A program made the translations under genes and the position numbers. Source: Pandoraea vervacti (GTDB lineage: Bacteria; Pseudomonadota; Gammaproteobacteria; Burkholderiales; Burkholderiaceae). Taken from it: a stretch of DNA of 64,000 bases. The stretch lies in the NCBI RefSeq assembly GCF_000934605.2, contig NZ_CP010897.2:3224001-3288000 (forward strand). Reading direction: 5' to 3'. The notes beneath the pieces were generated by a model. That model was not told the origin of the DNA, searched no databases, and saw only the letters and a list, made by a program, of their open reading frames with translations. Positions 61,986-64,000 of the stretch are shown here, one piece after another. Within the stretch, counting starts at the first letter, position 1. The number at the start of each line of letters is the position of its first letter.

Positions 61986-63377
61986 TCACCCTTCATATTC
62001 GCTGGCCAGTTCGGAGTCGTTGCCGAGAATCTGGTACTTGCGCATTTTTTCCCAGAGCACCTTGCGACTGATGCCCAACGCGTTCGCGGTGTCCTGACGC
62101 CGCCAGCCGTTGGCGTCGAGCGCGGCGACAATGCGCGCGCGCTCGGTCGCATCCCAGCGGGCGCCCACTGCGCTGCCCCGCGCGCCCTCTTCAGGGCGCG
62201 TCACCGTGCCCATCGACAGCGCGTCGAAGATTGGCCGAATGCGCCGCTCGTCCCAGCCCCCCAGTTGCCGGTAAATGATGCCCACACGCTCCGCGATGTT
62301 GCGCATCTCGCGCACGTTGCCGGGAAACAACCCGTTTTCGACCCGTTCGCGCAACCATGGCGGTACCTGCGCGCCAATTTCGCTGTCGCCTACGACCTTG
62401 CCGAGATACGCGCAGAAGACGGCGAGCTTGTCGACCGGTCCGCGCTCTTCCAGACTCGGGATATGAAGCTCGATCACGGCGAGGCGATAAAACAGGTCGG
62501 CACGGAACAATTCGTCGCGCACCATGGACTTGAGGTTCTTGTTGGTGGCCGCGACCAGCCGGAAGTCGAGCTTCACGGGCTGCGCCGAGCCCAGACGCGT
62601 CACCGCGCTGTCCTCCAGCACCCGCAGCAGCTTGACCTGCTGATACAACGGCAGATCGCCGATTTCGTCGAGAAACAGCGTGCCGTCGTTGGCCTGCTCG
62701 AAATACCCCTTGTGCGAGTACAGCGCCCCGGTGAACGCGCCCTTGGCATGACCGAAGAAGTGCGATTCGAACAAGCCGTCCGGAATCGCGCCGCAGTTCA
62801 CGGCAACGAACGGACCCTTTCCGTAATGACTCTGCTTGTCGTGCAGCAACCGGGCGATACGTTCCTTGCCCACGCCCGTCTCGCCATGGATCAGCACATT
62901 CGAGTCGCAATCGGCGAACGCGTCGACTTCGGCCAGCAGATCGAGCATGGCGCTCGATTGCGCGACGAGCGGATCGGCCGGCATCGGCGCGCTGTCGGCT
63001 TCGGCAATGGCGCCGGAGAGCTTGAAGATGAGGGTGCGCAGTTCCGCCCCGGTGAAGTCGAGCGTGAGGATGTTGCTGTACTCGGGCGGAAACACGCGTG
63101 CGTCGTTTTCGCGCGCGGTCGTGGCCACCCAGATCACGGGCATGCCGTGGCCGAGTTGCCATTCGCGGGCGTTGGTCGACGCGCCTTCGATCACCGACAC
63201 GCTCACGACCGCGATGGACGGACGCGTCTTCGTCCGCTCACGCGACAGATCGATGCCGTCGGCGCGAATGACTTCCATGTCGAAGCTCGCTAGGCAGTGG
63301 GCGACACGGTCGGCGATATCCGACTTGCCCTCCCAGACATACACATCGAGATCTTCGCGTACAGGCTTGCTTTTCAT
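61986..63377 (-). CDS. Sigma-54-dependent Fis-type transcriptional activator
   Basis: The 463-residue regulator has an N-terminal receiver-like domain (about 10-125) that lacks a clear phosphoacceptor Asp in the expected strand position (RPSIAVVSVSVIEGAS). The sigma-54 AAA+ domain follows: Walker A GETGVGKE (165-172), the sigma-54 contact loop GAFTGA (213-218), Walker B TLFLDEIGDLP (234-243) and arginine-rich sensor regions. A C-terminal Fis helix-turn-helix is present (about 418-450, ANGWRRQDTANALGISRKVL). It lies 174 bp downstream of a probable TadG-like gene on the same strand, which suggests control of Flp pilus genes. Confidence 0.9.
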   Translation of the reverse strand: MKSKPVREDLDVYVWEGKSDIADRVAHCLASFDMEVIRADGIDLSRERTKTRPSIAVVSVSVIEGASTNAREWQLGHGMPVIWVATTARENDARVFPPEYSNILTLDFTGAELRTLIFKLSGAIAEADSAPMPADPLVAQSSAMLDLLAEVDAFADCDSNVLIHGETGVGKERIARLLHDKQSHYGKGPFVAVNCGAIPDGLFESHFFGHAKGAFTGALYSHKGYFEQANDGTLFLDEIGDLPLYQQVKLLRVLEDSAVTRLGSAQPVKLDFRLVAATNKNLKSMVRDELFRADLFYRLAVIELHIPSLEERGPVDKLAVFCAYLGKVVGDSEIGAQVPPWLRERVENGLFPGNVREMRNIAERVGIIYRQLGGWDERRIRPIFDALSMGTVTRPEEGARGSAVGARWDATERARIVAALDANGWRRQDTANALGISRKVLWEKMRKYQILGNDSELASEYEG

Positions 63378-63551
63378 GCTTATCCGCTCGTTGGCGAACG
63401 CCCCCTGGCGCTCGTCATGGTCAAGTTCAGTGCACCGCCTCTACCCGACTTCGGGAATCACTGATCGCATTTTTCATGAAGTCCCTCATCTGCTTGCCAA
63501 CGTTTCCCGCGTCGTCCGCTGCGCTGCGCACCCATCGCGCCCCCAGCGACG

Positions 63552-64000
63552 CTAGTACACCAGTTGCACCAGCCCGTTCTGACAGTTGATGCTATCGACC
63601 GTCACCGTCGTCATGCCCAGCGTGATGCCCAGCGAGGACAGCAACGTGTTGATGACGTTGCTCAGCGGCGTGAGCAGCGGGTTGAGCAAGGTGTAGAGCA
63701 CGCTGCCCAGGACTGGGGAAACGTTCGATGTGCTGATCGAACTTGCGACGGTGTCGATACGGCATTGCCTTCCCCCCAGATTGCATATCGTATCGGCGAT
63801 GCCGCTGAGCAACCCGCTCACGATCCCGTTCAGCGTAGTGATCAGTCCGCTCACGATTCCCGTCACGCCACCGACCACCTTCGGCAGGTTGAGGGTCAAG
63901 ACCGCCCCGAGCGTGTTATTGAGCGACCCGGCCAGATCGTTCAGCCCCTTCGCTGCATTGCCGAGAAAGCTGTTGACCGTCGAGATGGACAACGCCGTAA
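63552..64000 (-). CDS. C-terminal part of a probable TadG-like Flp pilus protein (runs off window)
   Basis: The frame is open to the window end (a TTG at 63992 is not needed as a start), so at least 149 codons are seen. The sequence is Leu/Asn/Ser/Gly-rich with repeating LNxLLxxLL patterns (GIVSGLITTLNGIVSGLLSG, YTLLNPLLTPLSNVINTLLS). It ends in LGITLGMTTVTVDSINCQNG and VQLVY, with three cysteines. Such LNxLL-rich tails ending LVY are seen in TadG/TadE-type pilus-assembly proteins of Burkholderiaceae. Family assignment is from memory and the N-terminal von Willebrand part is outside the window. The sigma-54 regulator follows. Confidence 0.6.
   Translation of the reverse strand, partial: TALSISTVNSFLGNAAKGLNDLAGSLNNTLGAVLTLNLPKVVGGVTGIVSGLITTLNGIVSGLLSGIADTICNLGGRQCRIDTVASSISTSNVSPVLGSVLYTLLNPLLTPLSNVINTLLSSLGITLGMTTVTVDSINCQNGLVQLVY

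Overview
The window is about 64 kb of GC-rich chromosomal DNA from a beta-proteobacterium of the Burkholderiaceae. Pandoraea is my best guess. The reasons are the phaC-phaA-phaB-phaR order, the EnvZ/OmpR pair, an HpnD-type squalene/phytoene synthase, a DUF2968 protein, a sigma-54 regulator beside a TadG-like protein, and the overall codon use. This is from recall of gene families; no database was searched.

Layout. (1) 1-1753: the edge of a decayed genomic island, with a HigB/HigA-like toxin-antitoxin pair, a frameshifted tyrosine recombinase and the tRNA-Leu(UAG) it sits against. (2) 2048-16 kb: mostly core genes, namely hpnD, a DUF1501/DUF1800 secreted pair, ompR-envZ, ahpC-ahpD, ispF, ispD and mfd. 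A 130-bp array of a 7-bp repeat lies at 3011-3141. (3) 15.8-22.7 kb: a co-directional run of an ArgE-type deacetylase, an MHS transporter, a PLP lyase, an ornithine-cyclodeaminase-like dehydrogenase, an isochorismatase-like hydrolase and a GlxA/AraC regulator. It looks like uptake and breakdown of a modified amino acid. (4) 22.7-38.2 kb: the most unusual part. Two adjacent giant paralogous genes (2078 and 2158 aa) and, beyond serB, a 499-aa protein made of an OspG/NleH-like kinase domain followed by a second, catalytically dead copy. All three have disordered, Ala/Pro/Ser-rich N-termini without Sec signals, and I read them as a secreted toxin or effector locus. A helically phased 11-bp repeat array lies between the giant operon and serB. 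(5) 38.3-44 kb: metC, bktB, kdgK-rimO. (6) 43.4-48.3 kb: the polyhydroxybutyrate operon phaC-phaA-phaB with phaR. (7) 48.5-60.5 kb: core genes pgeF, rluD, bamD, a truncated amidotransferase, a DinG/YoaA helicase, a YdcH/DUF465 protein, tex and kup. (8) 60.8-64 kb: a DUF2968 protein, a sigma-54 activator and the C-terminal part of a probable TadG-like Flp pilus protein cut by the window end.

How the parts fit: PHB synthesis (BktB/PhaA, PhaB, PhaC, repressor PhaR), isoprenoid precursor supply (IspD, IspF) leading to HpnD, peroxide defence (AhpC/AhpD) and outer membrane assembly (BamD) are housekeeping. The effector-like locus and the catabolic cluster lie between mfd and serB, genes I remember as close neighbours in related Burkholderia. 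That makes this interval a probable insertion hot spot.
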